64,000 nt of DNA from contig ML677472.1 of assembly GCA_007922305.1 (NCBI GenBank), positions 811,814 through 875,813 of the forward strand, written 5' to 3'. A program made the position numbers and the translations under genes. Source of the DNA: Dermatemys mawii. Taxonomy: Eukaryota > Chordata > Testudines > Dermatemydidae. Positions 12,149 through 24,626 of the stretch are shown here, piece by piece. How positions within the stretch are numbered: position 1 is the first letter of the stretch; every line of letters starts with the position of its first letter. The notes beneath the pieces were generated by a model. That model was not told where the DNA came from. It worked only from the letters and a program-made list of their open reading frames with translations, and did no database searches.

Positions 12149-13023
12149 CTGAATAAAAAGGACAGTGTTTGCATAGGGTCATAGAAACCATAGCTAGGAA
12201 ACCCTATTAGATCATCCAGCTCTACACCCTGGGTCCAGTCCAGGACTGATCCCTACAGCACATTTCCAAGGCTCTGTTCAGTCTACATTTGAATGTGCCA
12301 AGTGACAGAGACCATGTTCCTTTCCACAACAACCCTTTGATAATGGTTCCCATGGGCTAGTTCACTGTCCCAAGTATCTCCTCATATTTAGCCTAAAATT
12401 TCCCATTGTACATTAATCTCATTAATTTTATTATTCTCGCTGGTATCCCCTGAAATAATTCCTCTCCCAAACTGATGTTTACAGCTATGACCAAAATAGC
12501 ACTTGCATATATATACTTAGTACTTCTACACATGCTGCCTAGGGACTGTGTGGGCATTAACTAGCAAATGTTTTTGTGCTTTTAAAAAAATGCAAAGTGC
12601 AACATATTGGAATTGTCTTTGATTTTTTGGCCATTATCACCCAAGCTCTTTTCCAGCATTTCTTCTTCCTCAAACCCTCCCTCCTACTGAGTCGCTCTGT
12701 TCAGTGTTCTCCCTCACATGCACTTTCTTGTACTTTCCCAAACATGATCTCTATTTTTTGCCTATATTTACAGTCTCTCTAATCCCCTATTTATTATTTC
12801 TCTGTCACCACTGGTCTCAGATGCACCCAGGTTAGTGTCATCTTAAAGTGTTATTACTCTTCTGCTTATTTCTACAGCCAAATCATCAATGACAATATTA
12901 AATAAGACAGGACTTCGCATAGACCTGATGTTCCCCACAGCTCTGCCAATTCCCCTCTCCGTAGAGGCAGCTCCCCATGCTATTGCAGAGGCATTTCAGA
13001 TAGTGACACTAATCAGGACCCAC
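12149..13023. other. Intron, no feature seen
   Basis: Diverged repeat-like sequence. No exon or recognisable element. Confidence 0.3.
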
Positions 13024-13161
13024 CTCTGTGCTGTGCCCTGGCCCTTTGCACCTGTGCACCCAGAATGATTAACATCAGGCAGAGAAGGATGCCCAAGATT
13101 ATGCAGATGACAACAGGCATCGTGACTCTCCCACTGTCAGTCAGAAGGTGGCGTGGGGGTG
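13024..13161 (-). CDS. Receptor transmembrane exon
   Basis: The acceptor CCTCCAG ends at 13162 and the donor is GTGGGT at 13023-13022. The 138-nt exon is phase 1 on both sides and encodes 46 residues. Residues about 16-36 form one uninterrupted hydrophobic helix (PVVICIILGILLCLMLIILG), followed by the basic stop-transfer stretch AQVQRARAQHR. The preceding residues are a short extracellular spacer. This fits a type I protein with the SRCR domains outside. The helix contains two cysteines but no charged residue, so unlike some receptors it has no obvious site for pairing with charged adaptor helices. Confidence 0.88.
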
Positions 13162-13462
13162 CTGGAGGGAAATGAACATGCAATAGGGAGAGATTATTCT
13201 GTGAGAGTCCAGGGGGGCCCAGAGGAGCTCACCAGTGTCTTATTGAACCACCTAGGAAACAGGGCAATGGGCTGGGACCCAGTCTGTGCACCATGGAGGC
13301 AGCTCACAGGCTGCTGTTTAAATCATGGGCCCTGCTCTGCTAGAACCAATAGACAGGAATTGTCCTGCTCAGCACGGCCTGCAGCTCCCAGGGGTTTCAT
13401 TCACCCTTAGATTTCACACTCTGGGTAAAGAAGCTCATTTTCTCAGGCTGCAGGTTCTAGCT

Positions 13463-13659
13463 CAGGCCCGCACAACTCGGAAAGCAGCGAGGGCCATATT
13501 ACTGCAAAAAAACCAGCTGCGGGCCGAAAAGCCCCACCCCTATCCGCTTCTCCCCACCCCACTGCTTGGCTTGCTCCACCCCTACTTACTCCCCACGGGC
13601 CGCACCGTGAGCCCATGCAGACCGCATGTGGCCCCTGGGCCGCATGTTGTGCAAGCCTA
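13463..13659. mobile_element. hAT-type MITE with 8-bp target duplication
   Basis: The ends read AGGCCCGCACAAC and, reversed, TAGGCTTGCACAAC. They are flanked by identical 8-bp copies TTCTAGCT at 13455-13462 and 13660-13667. An 8-bp duplication is the hAT signature. The interior is GC-rich with no ORF. It lies in the intron between the stalk and transmembrane exons. Confidence 0.8.
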
Positions 13660-13728
13660 TTCTAGCTCATCTCTCTGTGAGCCTGGCACTAGGTAAATTT
13701 AACTCCGGATTGGAAGAGAATGTGTTAC

Positions 13729-13764
13729 CTGTTGTAGCTGGTGAAGCTGTTGTCTCTGTCACAC
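13729..13764 (-). CDS. Receptor stalk exon (36 nt)
   Basis: The acceptor TTGCAG ends at 13765 and the donor is GTAACA at 13728-13727. It is a phase-1 micro-exon of 12 codons reading GVTETTASPATT. Four threonines and a serine among prolines and alanines suggest an O-glycosylated spacer between the last SRCR domain and the membrane, as found in CD163 and WC1. Its size is easily missed by gene finders. Both splice sites and the phase agree with the neighbours. Confidence 0.72.
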
Positions 13765-14092
13765 CTGCAAGGGGAAAAGGAAGGAGAGTTGGAGTGTGGA
13801 GTGAAGGGGAGGTGACATGCTGTTACATGATCGTTCCTCTGAGTCTCCATGTGCCTCTGCACATCATCTACATTTCGCCCATTATATCTTCCTCAGAGCA
13901 GCATAGGCTTAGTGGCTTAGCCTATGCTGGATAATGGAAGTGATATGGTCTGATGCCATAGCACATTAGAATAAAAAAAAGTCCCATTAAGGAAAAAGGA
14001 AGCCTGGTCTGTGGGCAGGAATGGGGACCCAGCTGCTGTGACACCTGCTTCCCCTTAAAAATTATATAAGGAAGAAGAAACATCTCCTGTCA

Positions 14093-14626
<534 letters not shown>

Positions 14627-14792
14627 TTATTGGTATTTCAAACCCTAATACCAGTACATTATAATTTGGCCAAAAGCTAAAATCTGGTAATTTGGATAAT
14701 TAGCTCTTCTGGTATTTCTCTGGATGTTGAAGTCTTTGATCAGTTCCCAGCTGGAATGCATGTGTCTTTTTGTAACTGGCAGGACAGTATAT

Positions 14793-14972
14793 CTAAGGGT
14801 TTATCTACACTTGAAATGCCACTATGGTACCGCTGCCGAAGGGAGGGGTTTTCAGTGTAGATAATCTACATCCCCTACCTAGTGCTGTTTACATGGGATT
14901 TCGGGACTTAATGACATTGCTCAGGGGTGCGGATTTAGCAAGGTCGATGTAATTTTCTAATATAGACCAGCC
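14793..14972. mobile_element. Short non-autonomous DNA element
   Basis: The left end contains TTTATCTACACTTG and the right end ATATAGACCAGCC, an imperfect inverted pair like the GTCTACACTA ends at 4.0 and 25.3 kb. There is no ORF. The boundaries are approximate. Confidence 0.4.
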
Positions 14973-15491
14973 TGGAATCTACTCCCGCTCCCTACTCAGA
15001 CAACATCCCTGAATCCCCTGCATGGCGACTGGAACGTAAACAGGCACATTAATTGAAATGCACCCTCATCACTGCAGGAATCAATAGAAGAGGAATATTA
15101 ATATTGAGAATGGGCTATATAGGAGTTGCAGGTCTGTACCTTCCCACACTGAAAGGCAGTGCATTCACACTGGTTATGGCACTAGACTAGGACTTTAAAG
15201 ACCTGTGTGCCCTTAATCTGTTGTGTGATCTTCGGCAAGTTACTTCATCTCCATGTCCCTCCACATCTCCTTCTACCTGCCTTGTCTGTCTTGGCTCTGA
15301 ACTCCTAATGGCAGTGCCTCTCTCAGTCTTTTTACAGTGCCTAGTGCATTGAGTCCCTGGGGACTTTAGGTGTTACTGTAATATAAATAATGCTTCTGTC
15401 ATGGATCTATCGATGGACTTCATAGCTCAGACCTCAGATCATTATTCCCAGGAAGATTTTTAACCACAAAAAATTGATGTTCTTTAGTCTA

Positions 15492-16331
15492 CTCTTGGGG
15501 GAATTCTGCACCAAAATGTTAAAAATTCTGCACACAATATTTTAAAAATTCTGCAAATTTTATTTGTCAAAATAACACTATATAATCACTCCAGTTTCAA
15601 TTCATTTGGTAATTTATTTCAAAATACCTGCCAGCAAGTAGGTCTATAACAATACAGACACACACAGAAATTCCCCCAGGAGGAGAGTTAAAGAAACTCC
15701 TATGACAACCCAGTTTCTGTTTCTCTGCCCCCTCAGCCCCCGCCCCCAAGATCATCTGGGAGGCCAGACACCCACAATCCTTCCCCCCATGACCACAACC
15801 CCTCCCCGCTGTGACCAGCTGCAGCCCTCCCCCAAGCCAGTACACCCGAACCCGCACCCACCCAGAGCCCAGCCATAGAGGCCCCCTGATCCAGATACAC
15901 GCACCTCCTCCCCCCGAGAGCCAAGCCGCAGGGCCCCCCCTTGCTAGGATACCTCCTCCCCCGCCGAGCTCAGGCATGCCCCCCCCCCGCCACCCAGACA
16001 CCTGCCCCTCCCTACCCCTCAGAGCCCAGGGATCCAGAGGGAAAAACAGCCTGATGCTCAGTGCCAGGCTTGTGCGGAGTTTCCTGTGTGCTGCGTCTCC
16101 TTCCCTCAGGGTGTGCTGGGAACTGCAGCTCCTGGAAACCCTCTAGCTCCCTCCCACTCCCCTCAGTAGTGTTTTCTATGTGCGAGCTGGGCTCTGCTGG
16201 GCTCAGTGGCCCCTAGTAGTGACCAGAAGCACTGCAGCCAATTTCTGTGGTGGGGGGAGGCAATTCTGTACACATCACATTAAATTCTGCAAAATTCTGC
16301 ATTGCGCAGTGGTGCAGAATTCCCCCAGGAG
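15492..16331. mobile_element. Tc1/mariner-type non-autonomous element with TA duplication
   Basis: The terminal inverted repeats read CTCTTGGGGGAATTCTGCAC and CTCCTGGGGGAATTCTGCAC, with one mismatch, and are flanked by TA at 15490-15491 and 16332-16333. The interior is AT-rich at the left and very C-rich at about 15740-16020, with no transposase. Confidence 0.8.
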
Positions 16332-16609
16332 TATTTACTGGATAACTCTTACTGGGTCTCACTAGGAGATTGATCCAATATCCATGGAAGTCAACAGGTG
16401 AAAAGGGCAGTCTTGAGGTTAAGGCATTGGCTCCTCAAGACAGTTTTTATGTCTGTTCTCTAACTATAAAATGGGAATACTAATGCTTTCTGGAAAGCAG
16501 TATTCTTGTTTACGTGACTCTTGAGTTTGCCATGGTAGACAGCAGGATTCTGGTCCCAGTTTCTACAGCTCCGAAGTGGTGTATGAAACACTGGCAGTGA
16601 AAGCCTTTA

Positions 16610-16908
16610 CAGTAGACTCTCGATTATCCAGTAGGATAGGGAAAAAATTAATCCTGGTTAATAAAATCCTGGACAATCACCATCCACAGGAAATATAGGG
16701 ATGGTGGGTTGGTTCACCAGCCATCCTGTGCTGGGGGTGGGGATGTTGGTTCACTGGCTGCCCTGTGCCCTGGTGGGGGTATTTTTGTGTGCTTGGGGCA
16801 GCAACAAAGCCAGAGCCGGCCCTGCGAGTTACACATTTATTTTTTTTTTGGCATCCTGGTTAATCCACTTTCTGGTTAACCCAATCCTGGATAATCAAGA
16901 GTCTACTG
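16610..16908. mobile_element. Tigger-like MITE with TA duplication
   Basis: The ends CAGTAGACTCTCGATTATCC and CAGTAGACTCTTGATTATCC (reversed right end) differ at one base and are flanked by TA at 16608-16609 and 16909-16910. It is 299 bp with no ORF. The end sequence is of the pogo/Tigger kind. Confidence 0.82.
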
Positions 16909-16924
16909 TATTTGTTAATAGTGT

Positions 16925-17300
16925 TTAAGTACCTACATGAGGAGAAGATTTCTAAAAGCAGATAGCTTTTTAATCTAGTAAACAAAGGCCTAACACCATC
17001 CAGTGGCTGGAAAGTGAAGATAGACAAATTAAGACTGGCAATAAAGAACAGGCTTTTTAACAGTCACCATAATTAACCATTGAAACATTTTACCAAAGGC
17101 TGTAGTAGATTCTCCATTACTTGAAGACTGTAATTCAAGATGGGAGGTTTTTCTAAAAGACATGCTTTAGCTAAACCAGAATGTATAGGCTACATAAAGG
17201 AATTACTGGTTAATATTCTATGGCCTGCCAGATTCGATTATTTTAATAGGCTCTTTAGACCTTAAAATCTTTGATTTGATTACTTCACTGGGTGTTGGAT
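16925..17300 (+). repeat. Ancient CR1/L2-like LINE relic
   Basis: The plus strand translates in pieces to RLFNSHHN, then WKVFLKDML-like text corresponding to the C-terminal end of CR1 reverse transcriptase ORFs (the LPKAVVDSP region). It is heavily mutated, with no intact frame. Confidence 0.4.
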
Positions 17301-17560
17301 TAGGTCATAACTGATCATGCTGTGTAATGTGTATTTTTTAATAATCGACTTCGATGTTTGTTATTAACAGACTACATTCCTATCTCTGTAATCTCAGAAA
17401 CTGAAAATAAGTTTGTGCCATTGCTGAGTATGTTAAAATAACATAACTGCATTTCATAAAATATAGTGAAAATATAAAATACTGCAATTATATCAAAACC
17501 TATCAGTGAGTTAGACTTGTGATTTGAGTGTATACATAGTACAAATAGTTTACTATTTAC

Positions 17561-17872
17561 CTTCACAGGAGATGTAGGTTTCTTGTCCTCTGGTACATGA
17601 CTGCTCATTCCATGGATCTGATGGGCACTGCCACAGAGAGCTATGGTGCTTATTGCACTGAATACCATCCACCCAGGTGGGGCCAGAGCCTGTTCCATAT
17701 GTACGGTCTTCTAAAAGAATCCCACTGTCTCCGCAGTCCAAATGTTTGCATATAAGTGCCCTGGTAACTACATCCATAGGGCTATTGCAAACATTGCCCC
17801 ATGTCCCATTGTAGAAAACTTCCAGCCACCCAGCACAGGCACTGCCACTCACCAGTCTCAGATCCATGAGCC
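17561..17872 (-). CDS. SRCR domain exon (CD163 SRCR8-like)
   Basis: The acceptor CTTCTAG ends at 17873 and the donor is GTAAAT at 17560-17559. It is 312 nt, phase 1. Eight cysteines are present (ACAGW, NVCNS, LICKH, LDCGD, IQCNK, WQCPS, QSCTR, ISCEG). The usual DDSWD box is replaced by NSPMDVV and the GR of CSGR by GW, divergences also typical of the d/e-like domain in this position of CD163 (which reads GKSSMSETT there). It is intact, with an N-glycosylation sequon in YNGTWG. Confidence 0.9.
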
Positions 17873-18355
17873 CTAGAAGGAAAGGCAGAAGTTGGCTGTG
17901 ATATTTTCTAATATCGAAACAATGTGGTTTGAAGGCTGAATCCCTGAGATCGCTAATAAATCTGCACTTTCTTCTACAGAAGCAAGATTCATTTCACGAA
18001 TCAGAGAGACTTTTCTGGAGACCAGTGACAGACGTAGTAACAATGGAATTGCTATTTAAAAGACACCATTCACCAACAGTTACACACAGAAGAGTTACAC
18101 ACAAGATTCAGAATTTAATACATGTTCTAAAGCTAAGGTAATAATGCAATATTTCCAGTACCCCTTGATATTAACTGTTGTCAATGTAGACTTTTTAATG
18201 GTGACCATTGCAGGTGGATAGGTCAGAAAGAAAGACAGACAGAGAAATGGAAAGGGAGGTAAACTTGCTGTTATCCTCATTTCTCTCCTCAAACACCCAT
18301 ATACTTCATTAAATCCCCCGGTAACCAAACTCATGAGACCATTCACAGAACAGAC

Positions 18356-18670
18356 CTGAGCAGACAACTCCTGCGTCCTCTTTGTGTCTGCAGTTGTGCT
18401 GGCCCCAGCCCCTGGAAGGACACTTCCAGAGATCAGATTCATTCCCAAAGCAGTTCACATCATCCAGCCAAATCTGCCCAGATCCTTGCCCATAATGAGC
18501 AGATAAAGTTGCATTGATGGCGTGTCCACATCCCAGTTGTTTGCAGATGACATTGGAGTCTAGTAGGTCCCAGGAATCATCACAGATTGTTCCCCAAGTA
18601 CCATTGTAATAAATCTCCACTCTCCCGGCACAGCGACCTGGTCCATTCACCAGCCTGATCCGCCTGCTCC
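18356..18670 (-). CDS. SRCR group B domain exon (CD163 SRCR7-like)
   Basis: The acceptor TTGTAG ends at 18671 and the donor is GTCTGT at 18355-18354. It is 315 nt, phase 1. Eight cysteines are in canonical positions ([40 protein letters not shown]). [20 protein letters not shown] and [15 protein letters not shown] are close to the CD163 SRCR7 pattern. The donor is weaker than in the other exons, but the phase is kept. Confidence 0.92.
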
Positions 18671-19050
18671 CTACAAGAATGAATCCCAGTGAAAAATATA
18701 CAATATAATGATAACTGAACAGCTTCCATGCAAATCAATGATGTTGCTCCAATGGCTGAAATAATGAAATGCTTTTAAAAGTCTGTTTTTAACATGAAAC
18801 ATAAAGATAAGAAGTCTGCAGAGTTAGCAAGTGACAAAGGCATGGTAAAGAGAGCTGAAAAGTGCATAAGGGAATAAGGCTTAATCCCAAATGCTTGATT
18901 TACCTAGGAGAAAGAACTAGCTGAGAGTTTGTGGATTTGCAGAACCAGTTGTGCCTTCAAAACTCAAATATATTCAAACATGTATTTGAAAATAAGCTTA
19001 GAGGGTATTCAAGGAATTATTAGCTCACAAGTTTGCTTAAGTACTAATAA

Positions 19051-19173
19051 TAGGGTGACCAGATGTCCCGATTTTATAGGGACAGTCCCGATTTTGAGGT
19101 CTTTTTCTTATATAGGTTCCTATTACCTCTCACCCCCATCTTGATTTTTCACATTTGCTGTCTGGTCACCCTA
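19051..19173. mobile_element. 123-bp hAT-type MITE
   Basis: The ends TAGGGTGACCAG and CTGGTCACCCTA are perfect inverted repeats, flanked by identical 8-bp copies ACTAATAA at 19043-19050 and 19174-19181. The interior repeats TCCCGATTTT twice. There is no coding capacity. Confidence 0.88.
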
Positions 19174-19194
19174 ACTAATAATTATGTTGGTAAA

Positions 19195-19520
19195 TGCTGA
19201 AGAATTGGAAGGTACTAGAAGATTAGAGGAAAGCAAATATAGTACCAATTTATTTTAACAGTTATGTAAGAAAGACCAAGTGATCCTGATTACTAGTGTC
19301 CTGTAATTCATATTCCTATCCTGCATCCAATATAACCATAAGCCATTAGCAGCTGATGTTTCCAAACAAACACATCATGCAAAGTACCTCATACTGCTTC
19401 TTAACAGCTATCACATCAATGGATGATAAGAATACAAAAGATGTAAGAACTCTTCATTTTAGTAAAGCATTTGATAAAGTTTCTCACAAAATCAAGCTAT
19501 CAGCATTCAGCATTCTGACT
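19195..19520 (+). repeat. CR1 reverse-transcriptase relic
   Basis: The plus strand reads FSKAFDKVSHKI near 19465-19500, the conserved AFDKVPH block of CR1/LINE reverse transcriptase, and NSYVRKTK upstream. Stops interrupt the frame and no 3' end is present. Confidence 0.55.
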
Positions 19521-19766
19521 TAGATATGACTTTGGTTAGGATGTGATCAGCTGCAGGACTGAACACAAAATGTAATGATAAAATGGCAATGTGTTATGTA
19601 TAGTGAAAGTTACAAATTATACAAAACTGAGAGAGACTGTGAACAATGAAAAGTGGGAAATCATGAGCAAAAATATAAAGCCCTATTATCTACCATTAAC
19701 TTCTAAATATAAATCCACACTAAAGTCAAAGGGGATTTGTGCTTACAGCCTGATGACACTATATGG

Positions 19767-20094
19767 CAGGGGTGGCCAAACTGTGGCTCGCAAGCCAAAT
19801 GCGTCTCTTTTACCATTAAATTATAGCTCGCAAGCCCCTTCTACCTCCCCTTCTCTGCCTATCACACCTGGGGAGTGGGGAGGAAGTTTGGGACCTCTGC
19901 CTTGCAGTGCGGTGGTAGGGTAGATAGGAGCTTCTGCCCAGCAGGGAGGAGAGTCTCGGGACTTCAGCCCTGTGGGGTGCATCTGCCAAGGCTCAGGGCT
20001 TCAGCAGGAGTGGGACTGAAGATGTGCTCCGGCTCTCAAACTTCTGAAGGCCGTCATATGTGGCTCGGCGGGCCAGTAAGTTTGGCCACCCCTG
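19767..20094. mobile_element. hAT-type non-autonomous element with 8-bp duplication
   Basis: The left end CAGGGGTGGCCAAACT and the right end AGTTTGGCCACCCCTG are perfect inverted repeats. The flanks CTATATGG (19759-19766) and TTATATGG (20095-20102) differ by one base. It is 328 bp with a GC-rich interior. Confidence 0.88.
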
Positions 20095-20270
20095 TTATAT
20101 GGCCCTTGGATAAGGAAATCAAAATGAGATCCAGTTCAGGAAAATGGAAGTGAATATGAGTGGGGAAAAATAATATGAAGCACATATTCATGGGATCAAC
20201 TGAGAAGGAGCAAAAGTGAAAGAGACCTAGTTTCAAGTAAGGAAAATAGAATAGATATGCACCTGCAATC

Positions 20271-20640
20271 ATGGGCAGCAAGTATCAAAGAAAGGGGAGG
20301 CTGTGCCTCCCCAAACAGCCTAGCATGGTTTTGCCTAAGCGCCGCTCCCAGCCCAGGCCCCATCCTGTGCTGCACCCACACAGTCTGGCACTCTGGGGCT
20401 TGCTGCCCAGTGCACAGGGGCTGGAGGTGCTGCGGCCGTGCCGCCCGGCTGCCTGGCATCCCATCTCATGGCGCTAGGACTGGGGGCCACCCGTGGGGTG
20501 CTCTGGGCTCCTGGGGTGGGGCAGAAGAGGAGGTGTAAGGCCTTAGGCACAAGGGGAGAGGCTGGGGGCAAGTCTCCCACAAAGGCCCAGCCACCCATGT
20601 GTGCAATTTGATACAACTGCAAGAAACTAAGCTGTCCACT
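20271..20640. repeat. GC-rich dispersed repeat fragment
   Basis: The phrase AGGCTGTGCCTCCCCAAA recurs at about 25579, inside the 25.5-kb hAT-like element, so this is probably a piece of a related element. The open frames in it are proline/alanine-rich artefacts. Confidence 0.4.
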
Positions 20641-21155
20641 CTAGGTCTCATGCATAAAGGCATCACACCGGAGAGCCGGGAGAGGCGAGTTGTTCCCAGT
20701 ATGGTTCTGAGAACTAGTTGAATTTTTCAGACAGAAACATTTTCCGTCAGAAAATGATGATTTGACAAAATTGCAACAGTTGTGTTGATTTTTTCAAAGT
20801 TTTAGATCAAAATTATCAAAACGATAATGCTGAAATGTTTAATTTCTGCTTTACCATTTCTACTTTTATGTTACATTATGTCAAACTTGGCATTGGCAAC
20901 AGATTGATGGAGTGAACAGTGGTACAATGAACAACAGTGGCCAGAGCGAATAGTGAGCAACTAAAGAAACAACCAAGGTGCCTTCTTGCCCTCTACCATG
21001 GAGGTGAACTCGTGAAAGCACCTGTGAACTCTGAGTCTCCACTGACCAAGGGCAACAATGGTGAGTGTTAATGAGGCTGTTAAGAATCCTGGAGACACAA
21101 CACAATTCATGCGAAAAAACATGGCTGTAGCATCATATTTACAAACTGGAGGCCA

Positions 21156-21484
21156 ATGTTAAGTGCATTATCACTTGTTCATCCTGAAGCTGAACACTGG
21201 TTCCAAACAAGACCAGAGAATGCTCTCTACCTTTCTGCAAGAAACTCAACTGACTGGCTAGAAACATGTGGTGCAACAGTTGAAAAAGTGAAAAACTCTC
21301 ACACCACATTCAAAAAAATTACATACATGGCTGATGAATGCATTAATGCAAATGGGCATCAAATATTAAGTCATTGTGTACATTATCTTGTTGTCAGTGG
21401 TAGACCAGTAGATGCATTTCTAGATGTTCAAGTTATAGAAGACACATTGGCTGCATCTGTGACAACCCACATCTTAGAACAGTG
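21156..21484 (+). pseudogene. hAT transposase fragment (DUF4371-like core)
   Basis: The 109-residue open frame contains ADECINANGHQILSHCVHYL and FLDVQVIEDTLAASVTTHIL. This corresponds to the first catalytic Asp segment (normally ADETTD) and following strand of the RNase H-like core in ZMYM/DUF4371-type hAT transposases. The frame ends at TGA 21482-21484 and the rest of the transposase is absent. No start is supported. It may be a partner of the BED-like fragment at 9.3 kb, but they are 12 kb apart. Confidence 0.6.
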
Positions 21485-22368
21485 AAATGCTTAAATTGCA
21501 TTCAAGAAGTTAATTAAAAGTTGTGCAAAAATATAACAAGAAAGATGTAAATGTAGTGCTTCCTAGAAGGCTTGAGTAGCTAACTTTAATTTGTGAGATG
21601 TTTTTAAAACATGCGTTAAATCTAATAAAATGGTCAGGAAACATTTTTCACTTTTTACTATGGTACCATACAGCCCATTCTCACAGTCTTACCCCTCATT
21701 GGCCCTGATCCCTTCCCCACCTCCCCATAAATTCGAACCCCCCACCCCATTTCAATTCCTGGGGAAAACACTGCTGCTAGCTAATATTGTGAGTTCTGCA
21801 GGTTAAATAGTAGCAGCAATCTGGGCTCTAGTGACAAAGGTATGAAGTAGGGGTCAAACCCCACTGAGGAGTCACAGAGGGAGGTGAGTGGTAGGGGTGC
21901 ATGTAATAGAATTTGGTTTTACCTTTCTCTTGTTCATAAGAAATGTCACAAAAAACTACATTAAAAGAACATTATTTGGGTTGCAGATTCAAGCTGTCAA
22001 AAGTTAGGAAATAGATTTACGTTTTCTAGTGCAACTTTAACATGGCCTTTTTGTGCATATGCATTATGATACAGACTTGGAGTACGTGATCACATACTAT
22101 TTTTTTCACAGGCCCCTTGCCTCATTCAGTGCACAGGCTGGATTGTGCAGAATTGCTGCTTTGCATTCGCACTTAATCACTAATGTAGTTACGCTGTTGT
22201 TTTTGCATATAACACACATAAGTTTGCTGGAGATGGTCCATAATGTGAATCTCAAATCCATATCAGTTTGACATCTCAGCACAAGCTAGAGTGAAGGCAG
22301 ACCCTGGGGTGGGTCATGTTCCTGTTGGACAAAGACAGACTGTTTGTAAAATGTTTACAGTAAATCAC
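21485..22368. other. Intron, no feature seen
   Basis: AT-rich intron sequence without recognised repeats or exons. Confidence 0.3.
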
Positions 22369-22686
22369 CTGAGCAAATGACACCGGCATCCTCAGTAATT
22401 CTTGTCTGGGCTGTCTCAGTTGCAGAGATGTTGCAGAGAGTCAGACGAGTCTCATTTCCTGAACACTGGACACTTCTCAGCCCCACAGGACCTGTTCCTC
22501 GCTCAGACTTAGGAGGGTTATAAGCTTTCTCAGCGACTCCACACTGGAGCTGCCTGCACACCACGCTGGCATCATTTATGTCCCACTGGTCATCCAGCAC
22601 TCTGCCCCACACACCATGGAGGGAAATCTCGACTCTCCCATCACACTGGCTCTCTCCATTCAACAGTCGGAGTGATTCTGAAAGAC
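22369..22686 (-). CDS. SRCR domain exon lacking cysteines 2 and 7
   Basis: The acceptor GCCCAG ends at 22687 and the donor is GTGATT at 22368-22367. It is 318 nt, phase 1. Six cysteines are present (SQCDG, VVCRQ, LQCGV, VQCSG, TLCNI, VICSG). Cys2 is Leu (GRVLDDQWD), and Cys7 is missing in the ATETAQTRITEDA segment. In group B domains Cys2 pairs with Cys7, so one whole disulfide is gone. The RVLDDQWD and KAYNPPKSERGTGPVGLR text matches a specialised domain type I recall from WC1/SCART/CD163L1 but not CD163 between its SRCR6 and SRCR7. It therefore points to the WC1/SCART branch. Confidence 0.9.
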
Positions 22687-22699
22687 CTGGGCTCAGGAG

Positions 22700-23518
22700 A
22701 GATGGGAAATAGACTGTGCACATTGGAACAATACAAACTCTGAAGCAGCTCAGTGAATAAAATGACCCATATTCAAGTCATTTCATTGATACAGGCATCT
22801 GCATGTGTCACAAGGATGTAGTGATTGTGTTTGGCTGTGGTGTGTGTGACACAGAGATCCCTTGGCAAAGAATCTCCAGTCCTTTGAAATTCTGTCATCA
22901 GACCTGACAAACTCACTACACAGACCACACATCTTGTAGGGAATTTATCCATAAGGGGTAACAGATAAGTATCTACAGAAAGCTTGTAACTTATCACAAC
23001 TCAGAACCATTATGAGATGTATGTGCAGATAACATTTAAGGAATCAAGGAAGTATATTGAATGTAACTTTACAGACTTGTTTGAAAGTTAGTCACCAGGG
23101 ATAACAGGTCTCAGTGATGGTCCATTCAAGCAAGAGGGAGCTGTTGCCCCTCCCTGGTTAGTCGGTGAGGAAATGCAAGGCTCAATAGTACGTGGTCCCA
23201 CATAGTTTGTTTTGGGGTTTTTTTCTTGATTTTAACACAAAGAAATGAACTAATAGATCCCAAATATGGTGTGGTGGCAGCCACTGCATACTTACGGTTG
23301 GGACTGAGTTTCTTTTATAATTTTGGCCACCCTCCTAACTTACCCTAATACAACAGTATTGGCCTCTATGTCGCCCATTGAAATCTCTGCTAAAGGACCA
23401 TTTTCACTGTCTAATTTAAAGTAAACCAGTTGAGGGAGCATCTTAAAGTACAAAGGGGTTCATCAGTCTAAAAATCATTTAATATTTCATTGCTTTGTTT
23501 CTTGACAGAACATGGAGT
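22700..23518. other. Intron, no feature seen
   Basis: Only short open frames; no recognised element. Confidence 0.3.
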
Positions 23519-23524
23519 AATGTG

Positions 23525-23730
23525 GTCTCACATTGCAGCAGGGGAGGTCTAGGTTTGATATTAGGAAACACCATTTCACTATGGGGGTGGTGAAGCACTG
23601 GAATGGGTTACCTAGGGAGATGGTGGATCTCCATCCTCAGAGGTTTTTAAGACCCGGCTTGACAAAGCCCTGGCTAGGATGATTTCGTTGGTGTTGGTCT
23701 TGCTTTGAGCAGGGGATTAGATTAGATTAT
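23525..23730 (+). mobile_element. CR1 LINE 3' fragment
   Basis: The plus strand carries the decayed end of the CR1 ORF (GRPRFDIRKHHFTMGVVKHW in pieces), then GACAAAGCCCTGGCTAGGAT and GTCTTGCTTTGAGCAGGGG. It lacks the terminal microsatellite. Confidence 0.8.
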
Positions 23731-23997
23731 TTACTCTGCAACATGAAAAGGAGCAGAGTTGAGGCTGTGGGGGATGAACTGAAGGGTGGCACCTGGGAGG
23801 GAAAAGAACTGATGGGTGGCTGTGTAAGAACAGAACTATTTGCTGGGCAGAGGAGGCAGAGGAGGCAATACTCCTATTCTTCTTGTTCAGTCTCTCTTCC
23901 ATGATAAAATGGTCTGGGAGGCAACGTTGCTGAAGTTGGGAATACAGAGATTTCTCCAGGTAGTAACTATTATTTTACTGCATAATCCTTGATCCTA

Positions 23998-24609
<612 letters not shown>

Positions 24610-24626
24610 TCAGGCAGAAGTCTTAC

